Shown here: in pieces, positions 16,212 to 24,329 of the stretch
Layout: the number at the start of each line of letters is the position of its first letter
Position numbering within the stretch: the first letter of the stretch is position 1
Assembly (NCBI GenBank): GCA_035573715.1
Contig: DATLZZ010000010.1
Location: 186,001 to 250,000, forward strand
Reading direction: 5' to 3'
DNA from: JACPRL01 sp035573715
GTDB taxonomy: Bacteria > Acidobacteriota > Terriglobia > Acidiferrales > 2-02-FULL-67-57
Length of the DNA: 64,000 nucleotides
Position numbers and translations under genes: made by a program
Notes under the pieces: model-generated
Databases searched by the model: none
What the model was told of the DNA's origin: nothing
What the model saw: only the letters and a program-made list of their open reading frames with translations

Positions 16212-18158
16212 GTGGGCAAGCTGCCTGTCGTTCCCATCTTTACCTTGCTGCTGGTGGGCGCGGCCCTGCACGCCCAACAGACAGCGCCGGCGGCGACACC
16301 GGGCGAGGTCGGGGCGCTGGTGGCGCGCGGGCGGGCGCTGATTGAAGAAAAGCAACTCGCGCAGGCCGAGGAGGTTTTGCGGCGCGCCGTGGCGGCGGCG
16401 CCGGAGTCGGCCGAGGCGTGGTTTCAACTCGGGCGCGCGCTCGATCGCCAGCAGAAAGCCGACGAAGCGCTGGCGGCCTACCGGCGCGCGGTGGAGCTCA
16501 AGCCGGATTTCCCCGAGGCGCTCAACAACCTGGGCGCGACCTACCAGGAGCGGGGCGAGTTCGACGCCGCGATTGAACTCTTTCGCCGCGGCCTGAAGCT
16601 CAAGCCCGACGACCGCCACCTGACGCTCAATCTGGCGCTGGCGCTTGACCAGAAAGGTGACCTCGAGGCCGCCGCGGCGCTCTACCGCCGCGCGCTCGAC
16701 CTCGGGCCCGACGACCCCAACCTGCTCTTCAACCTCGGGATGGTTTTCGGCCGCGCCGGCCGCTACGCTGACGCGCAGCGGATGTTCGAGCGCGTGGCCG
16801 CGCTGGCCCCCGATGACCCCGACGCCTACTCCGGGCTGGGGCTGGCTCTGGCCTCGCAGCAGAAAAACAACGAAGCCATCGCGGCGTTTCGCCGCTCGCT
16901 TGAGCTGCGCCCGAATCATCCCGGGACGATGGCGAGCCTGGGCGAAGCCCTGGCGCGCGAGCAGAAATGGGAGGAAGCGTTGCCGCTGCTCGAGCGCGCG
17001 GTTGAGCTGAGTCCCGAGGACCCCGACCTGCTCTACAACTACGGCACGGCGCTGAGCCACGCCGGCAAATTCGACGACTCCATCGCGGTTTATCGCCGAG
17101 CGCTGGCGAGTGCGCCGGGCGACGCGGCGACGCTCAACAACCTCGGCCGCGCACTGCTCGATGCCGGGCGTTCCGCCGAGGCCGAGCCGGTGCTGCGCCA
17201 GGCGGTCGAGCGCGCCCCGCAGGACTCCGGGGCGCTCACCAATCTCGGCCTGGCCCTGTGGATGAATGGAAAAAATCAGGAAGCGGCCGAAACGCTCGAC
17301 CGCGCTCTGGAGCTCAACCCCGACGACCCCGGCCTGTGGGACGCGCTCGGCCGCGCGCTGTGGAACGCCGGGCGCGAGGCCGATGCCCTGGCCGCCTATC
17401 AGCAGGCGGTGCGGTTGCGGCCGGACGACCCGGAGCTGCAGCACCGGCTGGCGGCGGCGCTGGCGCGCAACAACCGTCCGGCGGACGCGATTGCGATTTA
17501 TCGTCGCCTGCTCGCAGCGCAGCCGGAGAACGCGCTGCTGCTGGCGCACCTGGCCGCGGCCTACGCGCAGCACAACGAGCCCGAGGCGGCGGTGGAGGCG
17601 CTGGAGCGCTCGCTGGGGCTCGAGCCGCGCCAGCCGGATTCGGCGCGGCTGCTGGGCGACACCCTGGCGCTGCTCGAACGCAACGACGAAGCGCGGGCCG
17701 CCTATCGCCGGGCGCTGGCCCTCGAGCCGAACGACATCGAGACCATGGCGGCGCTGGGCGAGTTACTGCTCAAACAAAAACAGTTTGACGAAGCCACCGA
17801 ATTGTTCCGCCGGGCGCTGGAGCGCAAGCCCGACTCCACCTCCAACCTCAACCGGCTCGGGGTGGCGCTGATGATGAAGAACGAAACCGAGGAGGCGGTC
17901 GCCAGCTTTCGCCGCGCCGCCGCCCAGGAGCCGGAAAACCTCGAAGTGCTGAACAACCTCGGGCTGGCGCTGGCGCTGCGCGGGCAGTTCGACGACGCCT
18001 TTGCCGTCTTCTACAAAGCGGTCGAGCTGAAGCCCGACCGCGCCGAGACCCACTACAACCTCGCCACCGCGCTCCGCCAGGCCGGGCGCGAAGAAGAAGC
18101 CGGGCGCGAGTTCGCCGAAGCCCAGCGGCTCAACCCGGCCCTCAAGCCCCCGCCGTAG
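16212..18158 (+). CDS. Secreted/periplasmic TPR-repeat protein
   Basis: 648 residues from a GTG at 16212. A Sec signal peptide (VVPIFTLLLVGAALHAQ) precedes about 17 tandem 34-residue TPR units (e.g. AWFQLGRALDRQQKADEALAAYRRAVELKP, ALNNLGATYQERGEFDAAIELFRRGLKLKP), ending at the C-terminus. TPR superhelices bind peptides or partner proteins. The gene lies alone between the divergent structural and packaging phage operons and next to a STAS gene on the other strand. No phage feature is visible in it; it may be a host gene captured between the two modules. Specific function unknown. Confidence 0.85.
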   Translation: MGKLPVVPIFTLLLVGAALHAQQTAPAATPGEVGALVARGRALIEEKQLAQAEEVLRRAVAAAPESAEAWFQLGRALDRQQKADEALAAYRRAVELKPDFPEALNNLGATYQERGEFDAAIELFRRGLKLKPDDRHLTLNLALALDQKGDLEAAAALYRRALDLGPDDPNLLFNLGMVFGRAGRYADAQRMFERVAALAPDDPDAYSGLGLALASQQKNNEAIAAFRRSLELRPNHPGTMASLGEALAREQKWEEALPLLERAVELSPEDPDLLYNYGTALSHAGKFDDSIAVYRRALASAPGDAATLNNLGRALLDAGRSAEAEPVLRQAVERAPQDSGALTNLGLALWMNGKNQEAAETLDRALELNPDDPGLWDALGRALWNAGREADALAAYQQAVRLRPDDPELQHRLAAALARNNRPADAIAIYRRLLAAQPENALLLAHLAAAYAQHNEPEAAVEALERSLGLEPRQPDSARLLGDTLALLERNDEARAAYRRALALEPNDIETMAALGELLLKQKQFDEATELFRRALERKPDSTSNLNRLGVALMMKNETEEAVASFRRAAAQEPENLEVLNNLGLALALRGQFDDAFAVFYKAVELKPDRAETHYNLATALRQAGREEEAGREFAEAQRLNPALKPPP

Positions 18159-18198
18159 AAACGACAAGAGACGAAGAGAGAAAACAGAAAACGGAAAA

Positions 18199-18597
18199 TC
18201 AGGGCTGCTGGGCGAAGCTTTCGACCACTTCCTGCTCGTCCACGAAGACGCGCAGGACATCGGGGCGCGCCCAGAGTCCCAGCAGCTCCAGCAACTCGCG
18301 GGTCGGCTTGGAGGGCTTGAGCAGCCGGACGTCGCCGCCGGCGCGCCGCGCCGAGCCTACCGAGCGCATCACCGCCCCCCAGCCCGCCGAGTCCACGCGG
18401 TGGACTTTTTCCATTTGCAGCACAATCCGCGGGTGCTGTTGGTCGAGCAACGCCCGCACCTGCTGGTAGAGCGCGTCGGCCTCGGCGCCGAGCGTGACGC
18501 GGCCCTCGAGCTCGAGAATGGTTACGTCGCCCACCGGGCGCGCGCGGATGCTCAGGTGCACCGTCGGCTCCTTGTGGCCTGAGGCTACTCCCGCCAT
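18199..18597 (-). CDS. STAS-domain anti-sigma factor antagonist
   Basis: 132 residues, ATG 18597. A STAS fold covers residues ~14-125: VHLSIRARPVGDVTILELEGRVTLG, RIVLQMEKVHRVDSAGWGAVM with the phosphorylatable Ser70 in the DSAGWG loop, and ELLGLWARPDVLRVFVDEQEVV. Such proteins bind and titrate anti-sigma kinases when unphosphorylated, and SpoIIE-type PP2C phosphatases restore that state; two such phosphatases are in this window (26639-28345 and 47235-48020). It is convergent with the TPR gene. Which sigma factor it acts on cannot be seen. Confidence 0.88.
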   Translation of the reverse strand: MAGVASGHKEPTVHLSIRARPVGDVTILELEGRVTLGAEADALYQQVRALLDQQHPRIVLQMEKVHRVDSAGWGAVMRSVGSARRAGGDVRLLKPSKPTRELLELLGLWARPDVLRVFVDEQEVVESFAQQP

Positions 18598-18961
18598 TCG
18601 GGCGTGTCAACGGATAGATAAAGGAGCCACCGGGTTCAACGTTGAGAAACCGGGCCGGCCCTGGGTTTCAGGCCCGGCAGGGACGCCGACGCCACCCGTG
18701 CGGTTTTTGCGGTTTTCGCGGTTTTCGCGGTTTTTGCGGTTTTACCGTTGTCCCAGAACCCCCCAAAAAATACAACCAGAAAAAAAACAACCGCAAAAAC
18801 CGCGAAAACCGCAAAAACCGTAGACAAGCGGCGGCGGCGGCCGCTATGGAAGACGCGGTTGAAAGGAGGCGTCCGACCCCAGTTCGCCGGTGGAGAAGCG
18901 AAACTCGAATCTCGAAAAGCGAAAAGGGGCCGGCCGTTCGACGCCAACCCCGAGGAGAGCG
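18598..18961 (+). promoter_or_regulatory. Leader region of the packaging operon
   Basis: A gene-free stretch of 364 bp. It holds palindromic element copy 2 (18697-18825) and then a ~135-bp leader that begins AAGCGGCGGCGG...GCTATGGAAGACGCGGTTGAA and also occurs at 41891-41930 before the lysis operon, there without a ~90-bp internal segment. Within that extra segment are heptad-like repeats (GAAACTCGAATCTCGAAAAGCGAAAAG). GAGGAGAG directly precedes the ATG at 18962. Confidence 0.7.
18697..18825 (+). repeat. Palindromic 9-mer element, copy 2 (upstream of packaging operon)
   Basis: The left arm has four to five direct 9-bp units (CGGTTTTTG/CGGTTTTCG). The core is CCGTTGTCCCAGAACCCCCC then AAAAAATACAACCAG and an A-run. 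The right arm is inverted (ACCGCAAAA x3-4) and ends CCGTAGACA. The core is almost identical to copy 1 and copy 3. Potential long hairpin; AT-rich island. Confidence 0.88.
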
Positions 18962-19309
18962 ATGAGCGACAACCAGGTGAAGCGAGAACCGAATCGAACC
19001 CAGGCCCGCACCGCCGCGCGGGCGCGCCGGCTGCGGGGGGCGGTGCTGGCGTTACTGGGGGAGGAAGCCCCGCAGCGGCTGAACGCCGACGTGCTGCTGG
19101 GGGTGCTGGAGCGGCTGCACTACGACGTGACGTCGCGGGAGTTGGCGGCGGCGCTGGAGTACTTGAGGTCGAAGGGCTACGTCGAGTTCGAAGAGTTGCG
19201 CTCGCGCGAGCTCCCCGCTCTGCCGCGCATCGTCCGGGTGGCGCTGACCGCGCGCGGCGCCGACGTGGTCGACGGCACGGTGGACGACCCGGGGGTGGAT
19301 TTGCCATGA
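18962..19309 (+). CDS. Phage protein of VpaChn25_0724 type (winged-helix-like), first gene of packaging operon
   Basis: 115 residues from ATG 18962 (GAGGAGAG RBS; same start as the lysis-operon endolysin, with which it shares MSDNQVKRE-NRTQAR-AA). The body (VLALLGEEAPQRLNADVLLGVLERLHYDVTSRELAAALEYLRSKGYVEFEEL) is a predicted winged helix, and the end (RIVRVALTARGADVVDGTVDDPGVDLP) is the hallmark of the VpaChn25_0724 family found just upstream of gp27/gp28 terminases in Mu-type phages. Function of the family is unknown, possibly DNA binding in packaging or late regulation. The earlier in-frame ATG at 18890 lies in repeat-derived leader and is not preferred. Confidence 0.78.
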   Translation: MSDNQVKREPNRTQARTAARARRLRGAVLALLGEEAPQRLNADVLLGVLERLHYDVTSRELAAALEYLRSKGYVEFEELRSRELPALPRIVRVALTARGADVVDGTVDDPGVDLP

Positions 19310-19615
19310 ACAATCGGCTTCAGGGGCTAAAGCCCCCTGCAAGCGAGCGGATTATCGGCGGGGCTGAAGCCCCGCCCTTCCGAAGAACCTCAGGCGCGAA
19401 AGCCCTTTCAAAGGCGGATCCAATGGCAGCCCGAACCCTTCGACTTCGCTCCGGACGAGACGGCTGCCCCGCCGGGAGGACTCGGCTTGGGGGCAGTGAG
19501 CAATGAGAAGAAGCTCCGGGGCGAAAGCCCTTTCAAAGGCGGATCCAATGGCGGGCCGAAACCTTCGACTTCGCTCGGGACGAGAGGGCTGCCCCGCCGG
19601 GAGGGAGAATCCGGC
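19310..19615 (+). repeat. Intergenic repeat region between VpaChn25-like gene and small terminase
   Basis: 306 bp without a supported gene. It contains a hairpin (CAGGGGCTAAAGCCCCCTG, 19321-19339), a REP-type hairpin GGCGGGGC-TGAA-GCCCCGCC (19357-19376; its reverse complement recurs at 25559-25578), and two 85-bp direct repeats (19396-19480 and 19521-19605) starting GCGAAAGCCCTTTCAAAGGC and ending GCCGGGAGG. The second repeat supplies the ribosome site of the small terminase. Both carry the dispersed TTCGACTTCGCTC motif. Confidence 0.75.
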
Positions 19616-20224
19616 ATGAGCACGATTCCTCCGTGGCAGGAGGGAAAGAAAGTGAAACACCGAACCACGAAGGCGCGAACCAAGCCCAATTCGCCGGTGC
19701 CGGAAAGCCTGCGGGAAGAGGGCAAGCGAGTCTACCGGCGCAATTACCTGGTGAACCGGCTGCCGCCCGCGGTCCAGGCCCGCGTGTTCGATATGTACGC
19801 GCGGGGAGTGCAGTACAAGAAGATGTCGGAGCGGCTGCGGAAGATGGGCCACTGGATCCATCCGGCGGCGTTGAGCCGGTACTGGCGCCACGTGTGGCAC
19901 CAAGAGCATCAGGACCTGGTGGCGGCGCGCGGGCTGCTGGCGGTGTTCCAGAAGGCCTTCCGGATGCCGGCCGGGAGCCGGAGCCGCGACTTTGCGAGAG
20001 AAATGCTTTACAGCATGCTGGTGAACAAGGTGAAGGAACTCCGGGCCAAAGACCCGGAGGTGCTGCTGAAGCAGGCTCGCGCCCAGGAAGAAACTACCGG
20101 CGGCCCAGCGGGCAACGACCGGCCGGGAAAAAAGCGGAGCGCGCTGGCGGAGGCTCGCGAAGTGCGGCGTCGCTGGCGCCAACTCTACGGCCTGGATTCC
20201 GACTCCGAGGGAAACGCCCGATGA
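19616..20224 (+). CDS. Phage terminase small subunit (Mu gp27-like, DUF3486)
   Basis: 202 residues from ATG 19616, preceded by GGAGGGAGAA. An upstream TTG at 19487 would add repeat-encoded residues and is rejected. The RLPPAVQARVFDMYARGVQYKKMSERLRKMGHWIHPAALSRYWRHV segment is the DNA-binding helix-turn-helix core of the DUF3486 family. A helical region (MLYSMLVNKVKELRAKDPEVLLKQA) and a basic C-terminus (EAREVRRRWRQLYGL) follow. It recognises DNA for packaging and recruits the large subunit, whose ATG overlaps its stop. Confidence 0.87.
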   Translation: MSTIPPWQEGKKVKHRTTKARTKPNSPVPESLREEGKRVYRRNYLVNRLPPAVQARVFDMYARGVQYKKMSERLRKMGHWIHPAALSRYWRHVWHQEHQDLVAARGLLAVFQKAFRMPAGSRSRDFAREMLYSMLVNKVKELRAKDPEVLLKQARAQEETTGGPAGNDRPGKKRSALAEAREVRRRWRQLYGLDSDSEGNAR

Positions 20225-21618
20225 GAAGGAGTAAGAAAACTTCGCCCCCCTTGCGAGCTCCGCAGCTCTATCCCTATCAAGAGCGCTGGGTTCAGGACGA
20301 CTCGCGGTTCAAGATTGCCTGCAAGGCGCGCCAGATCGGGTTCACGTTCGCGGCGGCGTGGCGGGTGGTGGACAAGCGGCTGAACGAACCCGGGCTGACG
20401 CTGTGGATTTCCGCCTCGGAGCGGCAGGCGCTGGAAGCGATGGAGCACGTGCGGCGATTCTGCCGGGAGCTGAAGTGCGCGGCGCTGTTGGAGGAAGAGT
20501 TTGTGGCCGGGACGCAGGTCAAGCAGCGGGTGGTGCGGCTGCCGAACGGGTCGAGGATTATTGCCCTGCCGGCGAATCCCGACACGGTGCGCGGGTTTGC
20601 CGGCGACGTGGTGCTGGACGAGTTTGCCTTTCATCGCGACGCCGAGGCCATCTGGCGGGCGGCGTTCGCGACCGCGACCCGCGGATTCCAGATTGAGATT
20701 ATTTCCACGCCGAATGGAACGCGCGGCAAGTACTACGAGCTGGCCCGGGCGGCGGGGCTGGTGGAGCGGGATGGGGCCGGTGGCGGGGAAGGAGGGTGGA
20801 GTGGGCATTGGGTGGACCTGGCGAGGGCGCGGGCGCAGGGGTTTCGCGTCGACGTCGAGGCGCTGCGAGCGGCCATCGCGGACGAAGACGCCTGGCAGCA
20901 GGAGTATTGCTGCGCGTTCCTGTCCGACGCGGCGTACTTCATTCCGCCGGAACTGATCGTGGCGGCCGAGTCCTCCTCGGCTTCAACCGCTCTCGGGGAG
21001 GGCGCGGCTTCAGCCGCCTCCCTTTTTCTCGGGGTGGATGTGGGAAGGAAGCGCGACTTGACGGTCCTGTGGGCGGTCGCAGTCGAGAACTTCGAGGCGC
21101 CGGCGGAAGCGCGGGTCTTTGTGACGCGCGGGGTGCGGGTGCTCGAGCGGCAGCCGTTTGCGGCGCAGCGGGCCGCGCTCGATGCACTGCTGAGGGTGCC
21201 GGGAGAATCTCATATTTCAAATTTGAAATTTGAGATTGCGCGCTGCGCCGTGGACGCCACCGGCCTGGGCGCCATGCTGGCGGAAGAGTTGGCCGCCCGC
21301 TGGGGCGCGCGGGTCGAGCCGGTCGTGTTCACCGCCGCGCTGAAAGAAGCGCTGGCGGTGCGGGTCAAGCGCTTGCTGGAAGAGCGCCGGCTGAAGATTC
21401 CCTACGACCCGGCGATTCGCTCGGCGATGGGCGCCCTCAAACGGTTGGTGACGCCGGCGGGCACGGTGCGGTTCGACGCCGAGCGCTCCGAGGCCGGCCA
21501 CGCCGACCATTTCTGGGCCCTGGCGCTGGCCGTGCACGCCGCCGAAGCGCCGGTGCTGAGCACCGAGTTCTTGTCGAGCGGCGCGGCCTGCGCGTTCGCG
21601 CAGACGGCGGCGTTCTGA
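20221..21618 (+). CDS. Phage terminase large subunit (Mu gp28-like)
   Basis: 465 residues from ATG 20221 (ATGA overlap). ATPase: YPYQERWVQDDSRFKIACKARQIGFTFAAAW gives a gp28-type Walker A-like loop, and FAGDVVLDEFAFH gives Walker B with catalytic Glu. Nuclease (RNase H fold): FLGVDVGRKRDLTVLW, CAVDATGLGAMLAEEL and SEAGHADHFWALALAVHAA supply the acidic residues. It pumps DNA into the capsid through the portal and cuts it. Between the two domains the palindrome at 21207-21236 encodes ISNLKFEI, an in-frame low-complexity insertion. No disabling change is seen, so packaging could be functional. A hairpin terminator follows. Confidence 0.9.
   Translation: MRRSKKTSPPLRAPQLYPYQERWVQDDSRFKIACKARQIGFTFAAAWRVVDKRLNEPGLTLWISASERQALEAMEHVRRFCRELKCAALLEEEFVAGTQVKQRVVRLPNGSRIIALPANPDTVRGFAGDVVLDEFAFHRDAEAIWRAAFATATRGFQIEIISTPNGTRGKYYELARAAGLVERDGAGGGEGGWSGHWVDLARARAQGFRVDVEALRAAIADEDAWQQEYCCAFLSDAAYFIPPELIVAAESSSASTALGEGAASAASLFLGVDVGRKRDLTVLWAVAVENFEAPAEARVFVTRGVRVLERQPFAAQRAALDALLRVPGESHISNLKFEIARCAVDATGLGAMLAEELAARWGARVEPVVFTAALKEALAVRVKRLLEERRLKIPYDPAIRSAMGALKRLVTPAGTVRFDAERSEAGHADHFWALALAVHAAEAPVLSTEFLSSGAACAFAQTAAF
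21207..21236. repeat. AATCTCA..AAATTTGAAATTTGAGATT palindrome inside terminase gene
   Basis: An AT-rich near-perfect palindrome with 7-bp units (AAATTTG) encoding ISNLKFEI. The same kind of repeat lies between genes at 49067-49106. Confidence 0.75.
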
Positions 21619-21620
21619 AA

Positions 21621-21657
21621 AAAAACGATGACGAGCACGGACGTGCTCGTCACCGTT
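21621..21657. terminator. Hairpin terminator between convergent genes
   Basis: The stem TGACGAGCAC/GTGCTCGTCA (10 bp, loop GGAC, extended by AACG/CGTT) is flanked by an A-run on the left and GTTT on the right. It is placed exactly between the convergent terminase gene and the secreted protein gene at 21690-22451, so it is probably bidirectional. Confidence 0.75.
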
Positions 21658-21689
21658 TGGGTACGGAGGACGGCGTAGGCCCTGGGCCG

Positions 21690-22451
21690 CTACTTTTTCG
21701 CCGGCGTGTAGCTGAGGTCGCCGCGGTAGGCGATGGTCTGGCTGCGCTGGCAGTGGATGGATTTGTCGAGGGCTCTGTAGACCATTTCGGCTTCGGCGCG
21801 CCCGAGGGCTTTTTCCAGCATGGCCTGGAAGGTCACCGGCGGATCGTCGAAGTCGGCCATCTTCTGCTTGGGGATGACGAGCGCAAAGGTCGGGTGCTCG
21901 CCGCCGTTTTCGAGCACGTACCAGTAGTAGTGCACGCCCCAGTTGCTCGCCCTGGCGGCGTCGGTGATTTTCTTGATGAGCGCCGAGAAATCGCGCCCGT
22001 AGCCCATGTTCAAGTGGAAGAACAGCACTTCATCCATCGCCGGCGGCGTTCCGGTCATCGGCCCGTGGCTGACCTCCGGCAGGAAGCGCCACCAGCGCAC
22101 CGGCCCGGCTTCCATGTACGGATCGATGTTCGTGGCCGAATCCGCTTCGTCGGCGGCGGTGTCGTAGTTCGGCGTATCGTAGGCCGCCCAGTTGGGCAGC
22201 GAGACGATGCGCAGAAAAGTTCCCGTGTCATCCCCGCTGGTGACTTCCCACGTCTCCAGCGCCACGGGATCGTTCACCTTCACGTGGAATTCGTTGTGCT
22301 TCCTGACTCCATCCTGAAATTGTTTCCCCATCCCCGGTTTGACTTTCCAGATCGCCACGCGCACGATGGCGCTGCTCGGCGTTTGCGCCATCAGCGGCGC
22401 CGCCAGCAACGCCACACAGGTCGCCAGAAGAAAAAGTCCTGCCCTTTTCAT
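21690..22451 (-). CDS. Secreted protein of unknown function
   Basis: 253 residues from ATG 22451 with perfect RBS (AAGGAGGAAACA). Signal peptide MKRAGLFLLATCVALLAAPLMAQ. The body (VRVAIWKVKPGMGKQFQDGVRKHNEFH ... VALETWEVTSGDDTGTFLRI ... FFHLNMGYGRDFSALIKKITDAARASNWGVHYYWYVLENGGEHPTFALV) suggests two ferredoxin-like dimeric alpha/beta-barrel modules (NIPSNAP/EthD-like), exported. No catalytic motif is obvious. A longer open frame upstream is a shadow of frdA. Confidence 0.75.
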   Translation of the reverse strand: MKRAGLFLLATCVALLAAPLMAQTPSSAIVRVAIWKVKPGMGKQFQDGVRKHNEFHVKVNDPVALETWEVTSGDDTGTFLRIVSLPNWAAYDTPNYDTAADEADSATNIDPYMEAGPVRWWRFLPEVSHGPMTGTPPAMDEVLFFHLNMGYGRDFSALIKKITDAARASNWGVHYYWYVLENGGEHPTFALVIPKQKMADFDDPPVTFQAMLEKALGRAEAEMVYRALDKSIHCQRSQTIAYRGDLSYTPAKK

Positions 22452-22530
22452 TGTTTCCTCCTTGGATCGCCTACAGGTAGGCGGACGAACTCTACGCCCG
22501 CGGGTCGCTCCTGTCAACCGGCGCGTTTCG

Positions 22531-22560
22531 TTGACAGGCGCCAAGCGCTCGCGATAGGCT
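22531..22560 (+). promoter_or_regulatory. Probable sigma70-type promoter of frdABCD
   Basis: TTGACA at 22531-22536, an 18-bp spacer and TAGGCT at 22555-22560, just upstream of the frdA ATG at 22578. The -10 is GC-shifted but the -35 is perfect. Confidence 0.5.
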
Positions 22561-22577
22561 CCGCCGCGAGCGGCCCT

Positions 22578-24317
22578 ATGGAAGTTTTCAGTTCGGACGT
22601 GCTCATTGTCGGCGGCGGCGCGGCGGGCCTGCGTGCCGCCATCGCCGTCGCCGAGGCTGACCCGGAGCTTGGTGGGGCGCTGGTCTCCAAGGTCTACCCC
22701 ATGCGCAGCCACACCGTGAGCGCCGAAGGCGGCGCCGCCGCCGTCATCAAGCCCGACGACTCGCTCGACGCTCACGCCTACGACACCATCAGCGGCGGCG
22801 ACTGGCTGTGCGACCAGGACGCCGTCGAAGCCTTCGTCCGCGAAGCGCCGGAAGAACTGCTGCGGCTGGAGCACTGGGGCTGCCCGTGGTCGCGCGAGCC
22901 CGAGGGCGCCGTCGCCGTCCGCCCTTTCGGCGGAATGAAAATCCAGCGCACCTGGTTCGCCGCCGACAAGACCGGCTTCCATCTGCTGCACGCGCTGTTT
23001 CAAACCTCGCTCAAGTACGACGGCATCCGGCGCTTCGACGAATGCTTCGTCACGCGCCTGCTGGTCGAAGGCGGCCGCTGCCAGGGCGTGGTGGCGATTG
23101 AAATCTCCACCGGCCGGATCCTCGCCCTGCTCGCCAAGGCCGTCATCCTCGCCACCGGCGGCTGCGGCCGCGTTTTTCCTTTCACCACCAACGGCGCCAT
23201 CAAGACCGGCGACGGCATGGCGCTCGCCTACCGCGCCGGCGCGCCGCTCAAGGACATGGAGTTCGTCCAATACCATCCCACCGGACTTCCCTTCACCGGC
23301 ATCCTCATCACCGAGGCTGCGCGCGCCGAAGGCGGCTGGATGCTCAACAAAGACGGCTACCGCTACCTCCAGGACTACGACCTCGGCAAGCCCGAGCCCA
23401 AGCCGGTGCTGCGCTCGATGGAGCTCGGCCCGCGCGACCGCCTCTCGCAAGCTTTTGTCAAAGAGCAGGAGAAGGGCCGCACCTTCAAAGGTCCCTACGG
23501 CGACTACGTCCACCTCGACATCCGCCATCTCGGCGAAGACCTCATCAACCAGAAGCTGCCCTTCGTGCGCGAGCTGTGTTTGAAGTATCAGAACCTTGAT
23601 CCGGTTAGCGAGCCGATTCCGGTGCGCCCGGTGGTGCACTACATGATGGGCGGCGTCGGCACGGACATCCACGGGGCCACGCCGCTGGCCGGGCTTTACG
23701 CCGCCGGGGAAGTCGCCTGCGTTTCCATCAACGGCGCCAACCGGCTAGGCTCCAACTCGCTGACGGAATGCCTAGTGTTCGGCGCGCGGGCGGGGAAAGC
23801 CGCGGCGGCCTACGCCGCCGAAGCCGCCGCGCCCGCCACGGCCATCTACGCCCAGGCGCGCGAAGAGCAGCAGCGGCTGGAGCGCGACTTCCTGCGCAAC
23901 CAAGGCGGCACCGAGCGGCTCGCCACCCTGCGCGAAGAAATGCAGAAAACGATGGAGGACTCGGCCGGCATCTACCGCACCGCCGCCCAGCTCGAGCGCG
24001 CCGCCGCCAAAATCCGCGAGCTTCAGGCCCGCGCCCGCAACCTGCGCCTTGACGACCGGAGCTATACTTTCAACACCGAGCTGCTCAACGCCCTCGAGCT
24101 CGGCTTCATGCTCGACGTTGCCGACACCATCGTCGCTTCGGCGCTCGCCCGCCGCGAATCCCGCGGTTCTCACCAGCGCACCGACTTCCCCCAGCGCGAC
24201 GACCAGAACTTCCTGGCGCACACGCTGGCGTATCGAAGCGCCGACGGCCCCCGCATCGATTATTGCCCCGTGACCATCACCCGCTGGCCCCCCGGCGCCC
24301 GCGTCTACGGGAAATGA
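22578..24317 (+). CDS. frdA: Fumarate reductase/succinate dehydrogenase flavoprotein subunit
   Basis: 579 residues from ATG 22578. The Rossmann FAD site is VLIVGGGAAGLRAAIAVAE (8-26). His45 in MRSHTVSAEGG is the covalent FAD attachment site. QYHPTGLPFTGILITEAARAEGG carries substrate-binding and proton-transfer residues, and PVRPVVHYMMGGVGTDIHGAT and GANRLGSNSLTECLVFG complete the family. The length fits FrdA/SdhA. It interconverts fumarate and succinate at the cytoplasmic face of the membrane and hands electrons to FrdB. The gene order A-B-C-D with two small membrane subunits is that of the E. coli-type quinol:fumarate reductase. The open frame extends upstream of 22578 only as non-coding shadow. 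Confidence 0.93.
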   Translation: MEVFSSDVLIVGGGAAGLRAAIAVAEADPELGGALVSKVYPMRSHTVSAEGGAAAVIKPDDSLDAHAYDTISGGDWLCDQDAVEAFVREAPEELLRLEHWGCPWSREPEGAVAVRPFGGMKIQRTWFAADKTGFHLLHALFQTSLKYDGIRRFDECFVTRLLVEGGRCQGVVAIEISTGRILALLAKAVILATGGCGRVFPFTTNGAIKTGDGMALAYRAGAPLKDMEFVQYHPTGLPFTGILITEAARAEGGWMLNKDGYRYLQDYDLGKPEPKPVLRSMELGPRDRLSQAFVKEQEKGRTFKGPYGDYVHLDIRHLGEDLINQKLPFVRELCLKYQNLDPVSEPIPVRPVVHYMMGGVGTDIHGATPLAGLYAAGEVACVSINGANRLGSNSLTECLVFGARAGKAAAAYAAEAAAPATAIYAQAREEQQRLERDFLRNQGGTERLATLREEMQKTMEDSAGIYRTAAQLERAAAKIRELQARARNLRLDDRSYTFNTELLNALELGFMLDVADTIVASALARRESRGSHQRTDFPQRDDQNFLAHTLAYRSADGPRIDYCPVTITRWPPGARVYGK

Positions 24318-24329
24318 AATGAATCTCGG

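Noticed and set aside
18697..18825. Possible CRISPR array
   Set aside because: Units of 9 bp without spacers and with inverted arrangement; no cas genes in the window.
19487..20224. TTG 19487 as small terminase start
   Set aside because: The added 43 residues are encoded by the 85-bp repeat; ATG 19616 has a good ribosome site.
1..21618. Ordinary inducible prophage as the sole explanation
   Set aside because: Lack of visible integrase/transposase and att sites, divergent operons and the remote lysis and regulator modules do not fit well, though genes beyond the left edge could change this.
21690..23672. 660-codon minus-strand frame covering the secreted protein and frdA
   Set aside because: Only the part downstream of ATG 22451 has RBS and signal peptide; the rest is antisense to frdA.
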